DNA from: Pinus tabuliformis
Taxonomy: Eukaryota; Streptophyta; Pinopsida; Pinales; Pinaceae
Assembly: GCA_031772625.1 (NCBI GenBank)
Contig: CM062815.1
Coordinates: 917,258,979-917,322,978, forward strand
DNA length: 64,000 nt
Reading direction: 5' to 3'
The notes beneath the pieces were generated by a model, which saw only the letters and a program-made list of their open reading frames with translations, made no database searches and was not told the origin of the DNA. Both the position numbers and the translations under genes were made by a program. Positions 24,450 through 36,307 of the stretch are shown in pieces. How positions within the stretch are numbered: position 1 is the first letter of the stretch; every line of letters begins with the position of its first letter.

Positions 24450-25732
24450 TGTTAGTGTCTATGAGTCACCAATGATCAAATGTACTCTTTCCATGTGATT
24501 GATAGAGCCTTAGGTCAAATGGTTATATTTTCAAATAAAATTTGATACCTCTTGGTTGTCAAATTATTACCCCCTCCATTTTTCAATGTCATAAAATGTC
24601 ATCATGGTCATGTCATATTTCCTTGTGATAGGTCACCAAATGAGTGTCTTGGTAATCATTTTGGTCATTAAATCATTCACATCCATACTTAAAGGGTTCT
24701 AAGTTCTAAATAATGGTTAAGATATTCATTAGGTGTCATTATTTGCTCATGTCATCAAAATCTACATGGGAGTCATGTCATCACCATTGTCACCATCATT
24801 GGAGTTAGTAATTAGAGATAAGTTTGTTAAAAATGTATCAAAGGTACATCAACCCCTCATGGAGATGTAACCTTGCCAAATAAGGTTATAAAGACTCAAT
24901 ACACTACCACATCACATCATTTCTCGAAAAGGACATGTGATGTCATACCATCACCAAAAGAAAAAATTGACTTTCAAGCTATAAAGATACCATATTAGCA
25001 TTCAAACACTTCATTTCATCTTTTAAGAGTTCTCCTCCACCATTGAGTTTAACTTCAGCCTTCACAGCTATGATTTTTCCATCATAAAACCATTGCCAGC
25101 AAGCTCACTACACTTCTTCCCTAGCCTAGCATGCTACGCTTCTAGACAACTCGATGTGCTTTTGGTTTGGAGGTTAAAGGAAGCCACAAAATGGTTCATT
25201 CATCAATCTATCGGTTCCAGATATTCTCCAGCAAGTAATTATCACCTCTCATCAATCCTCATGCAATGGTTTTCCTTTAGAAAAATGAAGAAATCCCTCT
25301 CCTAGGGTTCTTCACTATGTTTTTGGTTTTTCTTAGTGTTTTCTTCATTTTAGTGACAAAATGCCTAGTTTTCCTGCCCTAACAAACTTATACACACTTA
25401 ATACACCTCCCCCAACCATTTCCCACACTCATCTCCTTAATTTATATCGTCCCAAAAAAACCCTAGCCCACGCCATGCTTTTGGTTCATTTCTGGGTGTG
25501 GACTATGTTTTTGACTTTTTACCCTCTTTCCCTCACCCATTTCAAGAAATTCCGCTTCCCAAGTATCCCTAACATCTACCACTAACCACTGGAATTTCAC
25601 TATAATTTTCCCTAATCCCCATCCCCTTCATTCCCTTCCCTAAACTAGTTGCCCTTTTTTCCCTTGTTTTCCCAATCCTACCCTGCCCTTCTCTTCTATC
25701 AAACTAGGGTTTTATCAAGCATAACCAACACC

Positions 25733-27338
25733 ATCGCCAGTGGAAGGAAGAAATATAACAAAGGAGGGAATGTCTCCAAATATGATCCAACTCAAATGCA
25801 GGAGATAAATGTTTCACCATTCATCAAAATATCATTTGAAGAATTAGGATGCCTAGGGTTTTGTAAGAAAATACAAGAGGTGGGCTAGGATGCTCACTTG
25901 ACCATTCTTTGTGCCACCAATTTAAAGAGGGATAAGACCATCATTGTAGGGATGGATTTTATAATATCATGAGGGGTCATAGATTTAGTCACAGGTATCC
26001 CTAACCAAGGAGAAATTTGGTTTAAAGGGACAGATTTGGACATTGAAAACTACAAAGTATTCTTGAAACCCCAGTATAAGGAAATCCCATCTCATATCTT
26101 TCCTAGCTGGTAGTTGTTGGATAAGTATACTCCTTTGATGAATATTATTATGGAATATTTCACTTGTGAAGGCATGTTCAATAGGTTGTATTAGTATCAT
26201 ATCAGGTTGTTGATGCACTGCACATCTATCAAACCACTAAACATAGCAAATTACTTGTTTAGAAGCCTGGTCAAGATGGCTGAAATGGTGCAGACTAAAG
26301 GGAGAAATAATCGAGAAAGATTATTCCACCATAATTTTCTTAAAGTCATATTTCTCCAACATATCACACCGATCAATATGTCATGGGAAGCATTCATGGG
26401 GGTAGTTCCTGTCTTGTCTTCCTCTCATCAGTGAAAAATATCTAATACTCCTACATCATCTGGGCCACAAAGACCTAAGCCATCTAGTATACCATCAGCG
26501 ACAGAAAGAGAACCTATGGTAGAGGTTTGAAAAAGATACAAGAAGGGGAAGAGGCTATTTGTTTCCCCTGAGATTGAAAGATACACACCTACTCCTAGAC
26601 CTATGGCTAGGGCTCAAGTAAAAATAGTGCCTTAGGAGGTTATCATTGAAGAAGTTCAAGATGAAGCCATGAGAGAGAAATTACCTAGGGGTAGAGAAGA
26701 TTCACACTTGCACCATCAAGGAGAGATACCTCCTAAGGTATATATGACTTATTATGGGAATAAGGTAGTAGAAGACATGATTATAGAGAAACAGACACAT
26801 ATCAAAGAATTACAGGATGCCCTTTCTAAAGCCAATTTCATGTTGACTCTCTTGAAACAAGAGAATATGCAATTGAAGCTAAGCCTAATGCAGCTAAGTA
26901 AATCACATGAAGAGCCTCCATCATTCATAAAGGAAGCTAAGGAGAAAGGTAAGGCGGTCATTGAAGAAGGAAAGCAGGATGCAGACACACAAGTACAATC
27001 AAAGAGACCCATAACTAGAGCCATGGCTATGAAGGGACAACAAGCAGAAAATCCTCCTCCTCCTCAAACCCTAAATGCCTTTCATTACTCCATAGAAACT
27101 GAAATTGAAGAGAAAAAACAATATTAGTTTGAGAGTGAATGTGCACCTAGAGAAGCTTGTGAGGAAGGCAAACATAAACACTTCCCTGCAGAGGCAGATG
27201 GAAAGGAATTATTATGTAAGAAACATGGCATGCAAGATTAGGGTTAAAAACATGAAGAAAAAGCTTAAGAAAACCCCAAGAAAGATCGAGAAGAGAGACA
27301 AACTAGATTTTCTAGATGATGAATCACTAGTTGTCTAA
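25733..27338 (+). pseudogene. LTR-encoded protein gene of element B, copy 1 (5' LTR)
   Basis: An ORF lying wholly inside the 5' LTR. The start codon is mutated (ATC at 25733; ATG in copy 2). In order: a basic N-terminus (KKYNKGGNVS); a globular region with SFEELGCLGFCKKIQEVG, IPNQGEIWFKG, then NIANYLFRSLVKMAEMVQ; a Ser/Pro-rich linker (about 26430-26650); a coiled coil (KELQDALSKANFMLTLLKQE, about 26800-26900); and a basic tail ending at 27338. Stops near 25888, 26112, 26192, 26432 and a late frameshift near 27110 break it. The layout recalls proteins grouped as putative plant transposon protein, but I could not test that. Function unknown. Confidence 0.65.
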
Positions 27339-27854
27339 TCCATGACTAAAAAATGAAGAAGAAAAACATTTAGGGAAATTTTTGGAATTTTTTTAGTTTT
27401 TGGTTAATTCTGGAAATTTTAATGTACAAAAGTGCAGCGTGGCCATGCTACGCTTCTTCTCAGAGCACCCAAATGAGGAATGGCACAGATATGTGGATAT
27501 GTTTTGACCTCTACATTACAAATATGTACTTGTTCTCTCATGTTATCTCACTATTTTGAAGAAAGAGGAAAAAGACTAGCAATTTTTCATGTTTCTACCA
27601 CTATTTTGAACCCCACACTCAACTTCTGGACTAGTTTTGGTAGAATTTGTTTTGAGGTGCATTGGATGTGATTTTTTGCTAATTTGAAGATTTAGAGACC
27701 TAGTGGACATCCCCATCTACCAATACCAACCTTCATTTCATCTTGAAGATGCATCAAAGTCATCCAATCAACCTTCGAACTTTCACTATGCTTTTGTGCC
27801 TGCATGTTGCACTTCTACAATTTTCACTGTGCATCTGTAGAAGAGACATGTTTC

Positions 27855-28166
27855 TGATGGTTGTGTTATATTTTTTTGGACCCTATATTAGGTAGGTGGA
27901 ACTATGTATGGTTTTTTCCATGGTTTTCGCACATGGTTTTGGGCACAATGGTTTTCAGTCCATCGTATTGAATGCTTTGGCATGTATATATATGTATTGT
28001 AACATTGAAATGAATATAATCAAAAATCAATTTGGTAGTCCCGATTTTGGGATCCAGTGGAAAATCTTTGTGTATATTTTTATTATGTGTTATTCTCTCA
28101 CCTTTATTTATTTTCTATTTTTAGAATTTTTATGCAGGTAAGTTATGAACGGGGTTAAAACTTACA
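27855..28166 (+). repeat. 5' LTR of element C
   Basis: TGATGGTTGTG..to..AAAACTTACA. Matches the 3' LTR at TTGAATGCTT.GGCATGTATA and TTTTGGGATCCAGTGGAAAA. Confidence 0.85.
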
Positions 28167-28168
28167 TT

Positions 28169-28180
28169 TGGTATCAGAGC
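28169..28180 (+). promoter_or_regulatory. Primer binding site of element C
   Basis: TGGTATCAGAGC, an exact copy of the canonical plant initiator-Met tRNA primer site, two bases after the LTR end. Confidence 0.95.
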
Positions 28181-28288
28181 TATTTTGGCTTCAAGGGGAT
28201 GCCTTTGTTGTTGAGGTGTTTCGCTCAGACCTATGGTAGACCATGTTCAATGGGAGATTTGTGGGATCAATTCTGGTGGTGAAAGAAG

Positions 28289-29070
28289 ATGGTGAGTAGT
28301 GGAAAGATAGAGATGGATAAATTTCATGGTCAGAGTTTTGAGTTGTGGAAACTCAAGATGGAGGATCTGTTGGTGGATAAAGATCAGTGGATCATGGTAG
28401 ACTTGGGTACTAATCCAATGGGAGTGTCTGATGAAGAATGGAAGAAGTTGGATTGGAAGGTAAAGAGCACAATACTATTGTGTGTTTCAGATTCAATATT
28501 GCTTAATGTATGATGGGAAGCTACAACAAAGGCTTTGTGGGAAAAGTTAGGGACTTTGTACCAATCTAAGTCTCTGGTGAATAAAGTTTTCATACGGAAA
28601 AACTGTATAACTTGATGATGAAATATGGACACTCACTGACAAAGCATCTGAACACATTTAATACTATGGTAAGTCAATTATTATCTGTTGATATTAAAAT
28701 TTCAGATGAAGATAAGTGCATCATTTTGTTGTTTTCTCTACCAGATTCGTGGGATAGTCTGGTTATTGAAATAGGTAGCAATGCAAATACCTTGCAGTTT
28801 GATGAAATAGACTCATGCTTGCTGACAGAGGAGATGGTATGGAAAAATATGGAGCGCCAAAATGGTGATGCCTTGTTTGTATGGGGATGGTCCTAGAACA
28901 AAAACAAAAATAAGTCATCTAGTGGGAGATCTAAATCTAGAGGGAGATCTAAATCTCCAGTAAAACCTATAAATGTGTGCTAGAAATGCAGAAAGGAAGG
29001 GTACTACAAAAGGGACTGTAAATCTAAAGCTGCTAACAAAGGAAAGGGATCTGATGATGCTCCTTCTACA
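28289..29070 (+). pseudogene. gag of element C
   Basis: Product starts near the ATG at 28289 and contains MDKFHGQSFELWKLKMEDLL, typical of Tnt1/Tork-type Gag (KFDG.N.F..WK..ME..L). The capsid part continues through LLFSLPDSWDSLVIEIG (about 28730). The zinc knuckle near 28977-29026 reads KCRKEGYYKRDC, with its first Cys codon followed by a stop and His replaced by Tyr. Stops at 28512 and a frameshift near 28610 disable it. Confidence 0.88.
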
Positions 29071-29103
29071 AAGGCAAAAACCACCTCAGATGAAGGTGGG
29101 AAT

Positions 29104-29400
29104 GTGTACTTGGCTTCTTCAAGTACACATGTAGATCATGAGGCATGGTTGATTGAATCAGCTGCATCCTTTCACTTCACTCCCCATAGAGAGTGGTTCT
29201 GCAAGTATGAGAAATATTCTAGTGGTGATGTCTTCTTGGGGGATGACAGGAAGGCTATAATCGTTGGTCACGGAAAATTCAAGTTGAAGTTACAAGGTGG
29301 AAGGATTAGAACACTTCTGGGTGTTCTACATATTCTTATATTAACGAGAAATCTGATTTCTATAAGCAAGATGGATGATGCAAGTGTAAAAAAGTGTTCA
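29104..29400 (+). pseudogene. Protease of element C
   Basis: Copia aspartic protease fragment: HEAWLIESAASFHFTPHREW, where the normal Asp-Ser-Gly-Ala-Ser active site is mutated to Glu-Ser-Ala-Ala-Ser, followed by VFLGDDRKAIIVGHGKFKL and LLGVLHILILTRNLISISK. The catalytic Asp is lost. Confidence 0.85.
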
Positions 29401-29559
29401 AGAAAGATACCTACAAGATGGTTTGGGGAGCATTGATATTCATGTGGGGAGTTTGGATTGGAACTCTATACAAGCTACAAGGTAGCATTGTTGCTGATGG
29501 GTGCAACAATTCTGTGGTTCCTGAAAGTGGAGCAGAAAATCTAGTGGTCTCTGGAGAAA

Positions 29560-30420
29560 AGACCATGCTCTAGCATGAAAGGCTTGGACATATCAGAGCA
29601 AAGGGCCTTCGAATACTTCATGGTAAGGGTATGGTAGAAGGTATGACTAATAGCTCTCTGGATTTTGATTTCTATGAACACTGTGTATATGGGAAGCAGA
29701 ATCAGGTGAGCTTCCCCTGTGGTGGTAAGAGGGTGAAACATATATTAGAGATTGTGCACAGTGATGTGTTTGGACCTGTGAAGGTTCCATCACTAAGTAA
29801 GTCTGTGTAATATGCATCATTTATTGATGACTTCTCAAGGAATAAATGGATATATTTCCTCAAGAATAAATTTGAAGTCTTTGACAAGTTTAAGGAATTT
29901 AAGGCTCTGGTGGAAAACCAGACAGAAGAGAATATAAAGGTTCTGAGGACAGATAATGGTGGAGAGTTTTGCAAGAAGGAATCTGAAGAATTCTGTAAGA
30001 AGTGTGGTATAGCACAATAGAAGACTACTCCATACACACCTAAGCAAAATGGAGTTGCATAAAGAATGAACAAAACGTTGATGGAAAGGGAAAGAAGCAT
30101 GCTCAGTGGTGTCGAGTTAGGACAAGAATTCTGGGCAAAGGCGGTGGAGACTGCATATTACCTGGTCAATAGATCACGCTCATTAGCATTGGAGGATAAG
30201 ACTCCACAAGAGGTATGGACTGGTAAGAAACCCTCTCTTTCACATCTGAGGGTATTGGGATGTGATGCATATGTACATGTTCCAAAGGAGAAAATAACAA
30301 AGTTGGATAGTAAATCTGAAAAAGTGCATATTTATTGGGTATAAAGATGGTTTAAAAGGCTATAAGCTTTGGAACCTAGTAACAAGGAAGGTTGTGTACA
30401 GCCGTGATGTGGTGTTCAGA
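29560..30420 (+). pseudogene. Integrase of element C
   Basis: Zinc-binding part: HERLGHIRAKGLRILHGKGM then a CVYGKQ remnant. Core: VHSDVFGPVKVPS (first Asp), FIDDFSRNKWIYFLKNK, VLRTDNGGEFCKKE (second Asp) and TPYTPKQNGVA.RMN with the following catalytic-region Glu codon mutated. It ends with WTGKKPSLSHLRVLGCDAYV. Stops at about 29807, 30018 and 30059. Confidence 0.88.
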
Positions 30421-30599
30421 GAGGTGAAATATGTTATTAAACATTAATTCCCTTCAAAGGAACCTGAGAAGATAGAGTTTGAGCTAAAGGAGGAAGAATC
30501 AGACTCTACAGTAGAAGAGGAATCAGAAGATGAAGAGCCACAAACTCTGGTTGTGAGAAGATTAGTTCAAGAAAGAAGGCTACCAAAAAGGTATATTCC

Positions 30600-31740
30600 A
30601 TATGCTTTCTGTTCAAATTTTTCATTATCTATTACTGATGATGATCCTAAAACTGTGAAGGAAGAAATATATTCAGAAGATGGAAAACTCTGGAAAGAGG
30701 CCATGATTGATGAAATGGAATCTTTGCATAAAAATGAGGCTTGGGATCTGGTGTAGTTTCCCGCTGGAAGGAAACCCATTAGCAGAAAATGGGTGTTCAA
30801 GAAGAAGACAAATGTAGAAGGAAAGGTGGAGAAATAAAAAGCTCAGTTGGTAGAAAAAGGCTATTCCCAGGTGCTAGGAATTGATTTTGGTGATAATTTT
30901 TCTATTGTTGCCAAGGTAGCTTCTATTAGATTACTTTTATATGTTGTTGGTGCTTTTGATTTTGAGGTAGAACAGATGGATGTGAAGACAACATTTCTTC
31001 ACGGGGATCTAGAAGAGCAAATCGACATGAAGAAACCTGAAGGCTTTTTAGTGAAGGGTAAGAAGGAACTGGTAGGAAGGTTAAAAAATTCTTTGTATGG
31101 GTTAAGATAGTCACCAAGGATGTGGTAACAGAAATTTGATACATATATACGAGGACTTGGCTTCACCAGAAGCAAATAAAGTCACTATGTGTATTTTAAA
31201 CTAATTGGTGACCAAAAATCGCTGTGTATATTTTAAACTAATTGGTGACCATGTTATTTATTTGGTATTGTATGTGGATGATATGTTGTTGACTGAAAAT
31301 AAAAAAGAAATTATCCGGGAATTGAAGACCCAATTGTCCTCCAAATTCAACATGAAAGATCTTGGTGCTACAAACTATATTTTGGGCATGAAAATTAAAC
31401 AAGATCAGGAAAAAAGGAAGCTTTGGTTAAACCAAAGGAAGTATGTCCAGACAATATTGCAGAGGTTTAATATGCAGGATAGTAAACCGGTGAAGGTTCC
31501 TATTCTTATAGGTGTAAAGTTATCTTCTAAGCAGTGGCCCAAGACACAAGAAGAGGAAGAGGACATGTCCCATGTTCCATATGCAAGTGTAGTTGGTAGC
31601 CTGATGTATGCAATGGCCTATACTAGACCAGACATTGCACATGATGTGGGAGTATTTAGCAGGCTTATGTCAAAACCAGGGAAGGAGCATTGGACAACAG
31701 TGAAGCGGGTTTTCAGGTATTTGCATGGCACTAGTGATTA
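30600..31740 (+). pseudogene. Reverse transcriptase of element C
   Basis: Copia-type RT: LWKEAMIDEMESLHKNEAWD, RKWVFKKKTN, MDVKTTFLHGDLEEQI, KNSLYGLR, LYVDDMLL (catalytic YVDD near 31265-31290) and YASVVGSLMYAMAYTRPDIA. A short tandem duplication at about 31187-31250 repeats TTTTAAACTAATTGGTGACC and shifts the frame just before the YVDD block. Several stops. Confidence 0.9.
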
Positions 31741-32217
31741 ATGTTTGTGCTACCAAGGAAGACTAGGATTGGATAAAGTTTTGATACCCATGGCTTTGTT
31801 GATGCAAACTAGGCTGGAGATCTAGATCATAGAAGATCTACAAGTGGGTGTGTGTTTAACCTATTTGGAGGTGTAATTAGTTGGATGAGTAAGAAACCAT
31901 CTTTAGTGGCACTATCAACTACAGAGGCAGAATACATGGCAGCCACTCATGCAAGCAAGGAAGCAGTTTGGTTGTAGATATTGTGTTCAAGTATGGGTTT
32001 AGTACATGGAGCTATAAGGATACATTGTGACAGCCAAAGTGCAATTTTCTTGGCAAATAACCCTGCTTACCATTCAAAGATAAGGCACATTGATGTTCAA
32101 TATCACTTTGTGAGGGATATGATAGAAGACAACAAGGTGATGTTGGTAAAGGTGGAGACTTTGAAGAATATTGCAGATGCATTGACAAAATCTGTGAGCT
32201 CTAAGAAATTATTTTAG
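31741..32217 (+). pseudogene. RNase H of element C
   Basis: Reads [20 protein letters not shown] (catalytic Glu region) and IHCDSQSAIFLANNPAYHSK with HIDVQYHFVRDMIED, the standard copia C-terminus, ending at a TAG at 32215. A stop at about 31978 splits it. Confidence 0.9.
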
Positions 32218-32305
32218 TGTAGAGAAACAATGGGCATTGTAGTGCTCGATCAATGACTAAGCTCTCCTGTGGCCCCTTGTGGAAAGAAAACAACAACTGG
32301 GAGAA

Positions 32306-32709
32306 TGTTTGGTTTTGTTGTATTTTTTCCATGACTAGTTCCCCTAGTATAATCATGGTTTAGAGGGGGGAGTTTAGCCCCCCTCTACGGGGTCCGTGGC
32401 AGTGCCCTGGGGAAATTTTTTTTTGGACCATATATTAAGTGGGTGGACCTACCTATGGTATTATGCATGGTTTTTGCACATGGTTTTGGGAGCGATGGTT
32501 TTCGGTCCATGGTATTGAATGCTTCGGCATGTATATATGTATTGTAACATTGAAAGGAATATAATGAAAAATAAATATTTTAGTCTTAGTTTTGGGATCC
32601 AGTGGAAAATATCTATGTATATTTGTTTTATGTGTTATGCTCTCGCCTTTTTTTATTCTGTTTTTAGAATTCACATGCAAGTAAGTTCTAAATGAGGTTA
32701 AAACCTACA
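32306..32709 (+). repeat. 3' LTR of element C
   Basis: Starts TGTTTGGTTTTG after the purine-rich CTGGGAGAA and ends AAAACCTACA. It contains a C/G-rich inverted stretch GGGGGGAGTTTAGCCCCCCT near 32365 that is missing from the 5' LTR. Confidence 0.88.
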
Positions 32710-34053
32710 AGGTGGCCATGCTATGCTTCTTCTCAAAGCACCCAAATGAGGAATGACACACATGAGTGGATATATTTTTACCTCTACATTACATATATGT
32801 TATTGGTCTCTCATGTTAGCTCACATTTTTGAAGAAAAAGGAAAAAAACTAGCATTTTTTCATGTTTCTACCACTATTTTGTACCCCACACTTAGCTTTC
32901 AGAGTGGTTTTGGTAGAATGTGTTTTTAGGTGCCTTGGAGGTGATTTTTTTTTAATCTAAAGCTTCATAGACCTAGTGGTCATCCCTAGCTACCAATACC
33001 AACCTTGAGTTCAGCTTGAAGATGCATTAAATTCATTCAATCACCTTCAAACTTTTGTTAGGCTTTTGTGCCTGCACGTTTCACTTCTACAATTTTCACT
33101 GCACTTCTATAGAAGAGGCATGTTCTGAGTTTTCATGGTCAAAAGTCACCTTTGGTCGATGTAATTAGTGTCAAAATATTTTTACCTGATGTAGTTGAAT
33201 ATTATAATGATGGTTAGTGTGGATATTTTGTAATTAAGTACTTTCAAGTCAAATTCAAATCAATTTATGTAAAAGAGGAAAGTGGTTTCTAACTACTCAT
33301 GATGTGGCAGGGATCAGGTAGGAGTAGGAAATCAGTTCCTAAGAAGGAGGATTTGATCCCTGAGAGGGGGAATGTTGTTTTACATATGTATGCATTCCAA
33401 ATGAACTCATAGAGGTTGTATTCCTGAAGCTCATCTATTGGCCTAGTGTACTAGACATTTTTGTAGAAATATATGGAGTTGCAGCTATTTTCATGGGATT
33501 CTTGTGATGTGGTTTATGGAATTGTGTTTCTTCAGTTTTATTTATGCATTTGATGATTAAGTATTTCTAGTATCCATATATATTCTTTTGGTGATTATCT
33601 CTTAAGTTTTAAAGCAGATTTCCTAATCTGTATGCTCTGTTTTGTTTGAGGTTTTCACATAAGTGTTTTCTCTTCTAAGCAAATGAATTCATACTTATAT
33701 GCTCATTCTTATTAGTCTTTTTCCCTCACCATACTAAAATGAAAAATTTACTTTGTGCCACCGATTGTATCTACCTTGCCCCATCTTATCTCTGCAACTG
33801 ATCATTTTGGAAACTTGACCTAGTTCTCAGACCTAGGGGTTATGTCCAACAAACCCTAAATCAAATCCTACAGTGATAAATACCTAGCCTAAGATCTACA
33901 TATTCTCTTGTCACTTCCATTGACTGTGAGATTGTTTTTTGGAGAGAGCCCTCATTGATTTGGTAGGGATAGCTACCATGTCCAAAGTTGGTTTGAGGTT
34001 ACCTCCTTGGCTCCCTTTCTTAGCCTCGGGACACTGAGGAGTGATAATATTTT

Positions 34054-34071
34054 TGGCATCATTGTTAGGGA
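34054..34071 (+). promoter_or_regulatory. Decayed tRNA-Asp primer binding site of element B
   Basis: TGGCATCATTGTTAGGGA aligned to the Athila-type site TGGCGCCGTTGCCGGGGA: six differences, every one C to T or G to A. This is the pattern left by deamination of methylated cytosine. Confidence 0.75.
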
Positions 34072-34139
34072 ACAAGTTTCGAATCTTCCCTAGGATTTTT
34101 CTTACAATTTCATTGAGGTCTAGGCCTGTGGGTGATAGG

Positions 34140-35640
34140 TCTTAGATTTCAAAGAAGGAAGAGTTAGTTTTTCAGAGCCAAAGTGAAAATTGAGAAGAAC
34201 ATTGGCTCACAAAAGGCATATGAGGTCCAATCTTGATCCAAATCCTCCATCAATAGTTGATGATCTTGAAAATCTATTGAGAAAGAAAAGGTCACATCTT
34301 GAAGAAGTCGAACAAGGTACACCCTCACTGGTAAGATCTACATCTTTGCCTGTAGAATTGGTAGCTCTCTAAGATTTTTCTTTTGATATCAAATTCAAGT
34401 TGTCTTTATTCAAATCCAAATTAGAGTATTTCCTTTCAGAAACATTTTTTGATCCCTCTGAGTTTGAATCATATTTTTTATCTCCTAATTCTCCATCTAC
34501 TGATTTTGATAGGAAACTTTGGACAAAATTTAATGAACATCAGGATTTAGTTAATTAGCTCTAATAAACCTGTGAAAAGGTTGACATCCAGAACTCCAAA
34601 ATCATATCCTTCATCAAGATCTCCTGTTGTGACCACTACACCACCTTCTGCAATAGTTATAACAAGATTTTCTCCTTTAGTTTTACCTTCACAATTGAAT
34701 TATTTGCCTCATGGTTATGATTAGAGATTTCCTTTGTTTGTTGGGACAATAGAAGTCACAACCAGACAACATTTAGATAAAGTGGTTGACTTTATTGATC
34801 TTGAGGAGATTTATAATGAAGATTCCAAAATGTGCATTAGAACACATTGCTTTTCTAGGAAAGTCAATAAATGGTTTCGTTCCTTAACAACAAATTCCAT
34901 AACTACCTCCCAATAGGTGATAGACCTATTCCTAGGAAAATGGGAAGAGAAAAATAATTCTCTTCAAATTCTAGGCAAGTACAATGCCTTGAAGAGAAAC
35001 ATTAATGAATATGTGCAAGATTTCATCGCCATATTTAATCTGATATATAACTCTATCTTGGACAATATTAAGCCTCCTCTTGGCTTGGCACTTCTTCATT
35101 ATCTAGATGATTTTGATCCAGATATGGCCTACCAATTGAGGGAGAGAAGTCCTTCCACTCTTGAAGAAATGCAAAGGAATGCAGTAAGTGTTGAGGCAAA
35201 TATTCTTATTAAGAAGTCAAAGACAAAGTTAGAAAAGAAGGTCACCATAAAGGAGGATCCATCCACTTCATCGGAGGGTAAACTTGATACTTTGATCAAG
35301 ACAATGGAGAAGATGATGGATAAGATGACTATCATAGAAATACAAGCAGAACCTCCAATTAGAAATCCAAATTACAGAGGTCAACAACAACAACCCCAAT
35401 TCAGGATTAAGCAAAGGGAGTAGATGGGTCAAGATCAACAAAGTCAGCAACAAATTCGTACTCCTTTTCAGCAAAATTATACATAGGGCCCAAAAGAGGA
35501 AGATGAAATCTAAGAGGATCAAGTTCACGTTTTTTAGGAAGATCGGCAACCTATTTTCTTGATTGAAGAGGATGAATTTTCTGAATAACCATATGTAGTT
35601 GATGATCAACAATATGTTCTGTCTAATAATGATATGTTGG
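34140..35640 (+). pseudogene. gag of element B
   Basis: Ty3-type capsid gene. An N-terminal part (about 34190-34372) holds DPNPPSIVDDLENLLRKKRS. The capsid region follows: FVGTIEVTTRQHLDKVVDFI (34734), FSRKVNKWFRSLTTNSI, then after a stop at 34914, YNALKRNINEYVQDFIAIFN and LDDFDPDMAYQLRERSPSTL (to 35423). A Gln-rich linker and acidic EEDE stretch (35424-35640) resemble the gag-protease joint of this lineage, with more stops. Confidence 0.8.
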
Positions 35641-35654
35641 CAGTACAGACAAAG

Positions 35655-36096
35655 TGAGCTCAAAGAAATCTATCAGCATGTCTCCTTTTCAGCTGGTCTA
35701 TGGTGTAGATATGTTGTTTCCAACTTCCCTAGGACTGTTGGTGATGAAAATATTATAAGAGGTTGACAGTGAGCCAAATGATATTCAACAGAGAATCAAT
35801 GAAATGATCCACTTGCAACAATCTAGAGAAGAAGTCTTCCCGAATACTTCAAATCTCCACGAGAAGATGAAGAATATTTATGATAAGAAAGCAAAGGTTG
35901 ATGATTTCAAATTGGGAGATTTTGTTCTCCTATGGCATGCTCGAAATGAAGATAAAGGAAAGCATGGTAAGTTCGACAACTTGTGGAAAGGACACTACAA
36001 GATTTTGGCATTTAGAGGGAAAAATTATTACTCGTTAGAAGATATTGATGTGCAAGCACTTCCAGGAGGACTAGTGAATGGTAGACTCCTGAAATA
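35655..36096 (+). pseudogene. Integrase C-terminus of element B
   Basis: Reads MSPFQLVYGVDMLFPTSLG (35683 on), the block just after the Ty3 integrase core, then MKNIYDKKAKVDDFKLGDFV and GKFDNLWKGHYKILAFRGKN, ending at 36096. It follows the gag linker directly, so protease, RT, RNase H and the integrase core are deleted. A stop near 35757 separates the two parts. Confidence 0.85.
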
Positions 36097-36258
36097 GTAT
36101 TTCACTTGATCTTGCACAAAATTTTTCAATTCAATTACAAATAACATTTTTATTTGTTGTCAAGGAGTGAAGGAGTTTTCATAGAAGTTTGAAGCATGAG
36201 AAGAAGGTCATAAGGCTTCCCTAATCAGTTGTTGTTTTCTTTCTGAAGTTGTAAAGTC

Positions 36259-36261
<3 letters not shown>

Positions 36262-36304
<43 letters not shown>
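36262..36304 (+). repeat. (TC)n microsatellite
   Basis: About 21 perfect TC units, 135 bases before the 3' LTR of B. On the opposite strand this is a pure purine (GA) run. Confidence 0.97.

Positions 36305-36307
<3 letters not shown>

Larger units (their letters stand above)
27855..32709 (+). mobile_element. Element C: Ty1/copia (Tork/Tnt1-like) nested in the 5' LTR of B
   Basis: 5' LTR 27855-28166, primer site, gag-protease-integrase-RT-RNase H in copia order, polypurine tract, 3' LTR 32306-32709. The two LTRs align but the 5' copy lacks about 90 bases present in the 3' copy (about 32330-32415). No TSD is found; instead the flanks overlap by about 430 bases of B LTR sequence. Many stops interrupt the polyprotein. 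Confidence 0.9.
24450..34049 (+). repeat. 5' LTR of element B (interrupted by copia C)
   Basis: Starts TGTTAGTGTCTAT and ends GTGATAATA, four bases before the primer site. The first part is 24450-27854 and the rest 32710-34049. About 430 bases (27437-27854) are repeated at 32710-33135 on the other side of C. Compared with the 3' LTR, the first 115 bases differ at only four positions, but other stretches have drifted further and there are indels (for example bases missing near 24570). Confidence 0.88.

Noticed and set aside
36262-36304. TC run as polypurine tract of B
   Set aside because: It lies 135 bases from the 3' LTR, and on the plus strand it is pyrimidine; a plus-strand primer tract should be purine and adjacent.
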